64,000 bases of DNA, taken from JAGOMW01 sp964596675. Its GTDB lineage: Bacteria; Patescibacteriota; Gracilibacteria; BD1-5; UBA2023. The stretch covers positions 62,001-126,000 of the forward strand of contig CAZQUZ010000001.1 in the NCBI GenBank assembly GCA_964596675.1. The letters run 5' to 3'. Made by a program: the position numbers and the translations under genes. The notes beneath the pieces were generated by a model. The model saw nothing but the letters and a program-made list of their open reading frames with translations, had not been told where the DNA came from and did no database searches. The stretch's first letter is position 1, and each line of letters begins with the position of its first letter. Shown piece by piece: positions 63,551 through 64,000 of the stretch.

Positions 63551-63937
63551 ATGAGTATGGTCAAAGAGTTCAAGGAGTTCGCGATGAAAGGCAATGTCGT
63601 CGATCTCGCAGTCTGAGTCGTTATCGGTGCTGCATTCGGTAAGATCGTGACCTCTCTCGTCGAGGATTTGATGATGCCAGCTATTGGTTGGGTATTTGGG
63701 AAGATCGATTTTTCGACACTGACACTTTCACTGCCTGCGATGATGTGAGACCCTGTAACTTTGAAGTATGGATCATTCCTCACAGTACTCGTGAACTTTC
63801 TCATCGTGGCATTCGCTATATTCTTCTTCGTGGTAAAACCACTCAGCAAGATGAAAAAGCCTGCTCCTGCTGCAGCTGCTGGACCGACTGATGTCGAGCT
63901 CCTCACTGAGATACGCGACCTCCTGAAAAAGAAATAA
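63551..63937 (+). CDS. mscL: Large-conductance mechanosensitive channel MscL
   Basis: A pressure-release channel. The 128-residue protein has the N-terminal helix and first membrane helix motif KEFAMKGNVVDLAVGVVIGA (TGA on the AVG glycine), MMPAIGWVFG, a short periplasmic loop, the second helix VNFLIVAFAIFFFVV, and the cytoplasmic helix TEIRDLLKKK. The usual length is ~130-150. Own terminator. Confidence 0.95.
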
Positions 63938-63949
63938 AATATCCGATAT

Positions 63950-63977
63950 CTATCCCCTCTCATGAGGGGATTTTTTA
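63950..63977 (+). terminator. Terminator after mscL
   Basis: ATCCCCTC-TCAT-GAGGGGAT hairpin followed by TTTTTT. Confidence 0.9.
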
Positions 63978-64000
63978 TAAATGATTTTTTATCGATAGTT

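Noticed and set aside
1..64000. Dozens of apparent frameshifted or split genes (ligA, secA, murE, hflX and others)
   Set aside because: All breaks are in-frame TGA codons on glycine positions; with table 25 the genes are whole.
1..64000. CRISPR array, insertion sequences, 16S/23S rRNA
   Set aside because: I saw no regularly spaced direct repeats, no transposase motifs and no rRNA segments.

Overview
This window comes from a bacterium that reads UGA as glycine (translation table 25), which points to the candidate phyla Gracilibacteria (BD1-5) or Absconditabacteria (SR1). Read with the standard code almost every housekeeping gene here breaks into pieces at in-frame TGA. Read with TGA = Gly and only TAA/TAG as stops, they become full-length, and the TGA codons fall on invariant glycines (LigA, SecA, MurE, Def, HflX, TopA, CsoR, KhpB). 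All CDS coordinates below use table 25. Genes are tightly packed. Most start codons lack a Shine-Dalgarno sequence, and converging gene pairs often overlap by a few bases at their stop codons.

Layout. 1-12 kb: ligA, tig, two unknown genes, secA, lepB, truB and an AI-2E-type permease. 12-23 kb: envelope and cell-wall genes (murE, a domain-swapped glycosyltransferase, an O-antigen-ligase-like membrane protein, ftsW/rodA, a surface protein with an LPLTG sorting signal, a pilin-like protein) mixed with def, dus, a ferredoxin and hflX. 23.5-29.2 kb, minus strand: an acyltransferase (GNAT) and aspartoacylase-like cluster next to trpS. It holds three short Trp-rich leader peptides, each followed by a rho-independent terminator, and is the best candidate here for an undescribed regulatory system. 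29-36 kb: a TrmB-like regulator, a histone-H1-like protein, a C39-like peptidase, topA, a methyltransferase with a CsoR-like regulator, and a tRNA-Ser with a decayed copy and a repeated 3' end. 36-41 kb: khpB, a TPR-like protein, an A-type Fe-S protein, rnhB, RNase P RNA and adk.

41.2-44.2 kb is a rearranged patch: a Nudix gene, a hemW-5'/adk-3' duplication scar, two genes of foreign look, then hemW carrying an in-frame palindromic insertion. 44-49 kb: tRNA-Thr, secE-nusG, greA, a DUF212 phosphatase-like gene, rlmN and a yceD-like gene. 49-57 kb: femAB-like, STAS, a lytic transglycosylase, a truncated PolA-like 5' nuclease, and a pyrimidine nucleotide group (tmk, TauE/SafE, thyA, an NTP pyrophosphatase, dcd). 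57-64 kb: an amidase/SpoIID fusion, a VirB6/TrbL-like protein and its neighbour, a trypsin-like lipoprotein interrupted by an artefactual N gap, and mscL.

Together the genes describe a small, streamlined, Gram-positive-like cell with peptidoglycan (MurE, FtsW, FemAB, SpoIID/amidase, transglycosylase), Sec export with signal peptidase I, type IV pilin and secretion components, and partial nucleotide metabolism.
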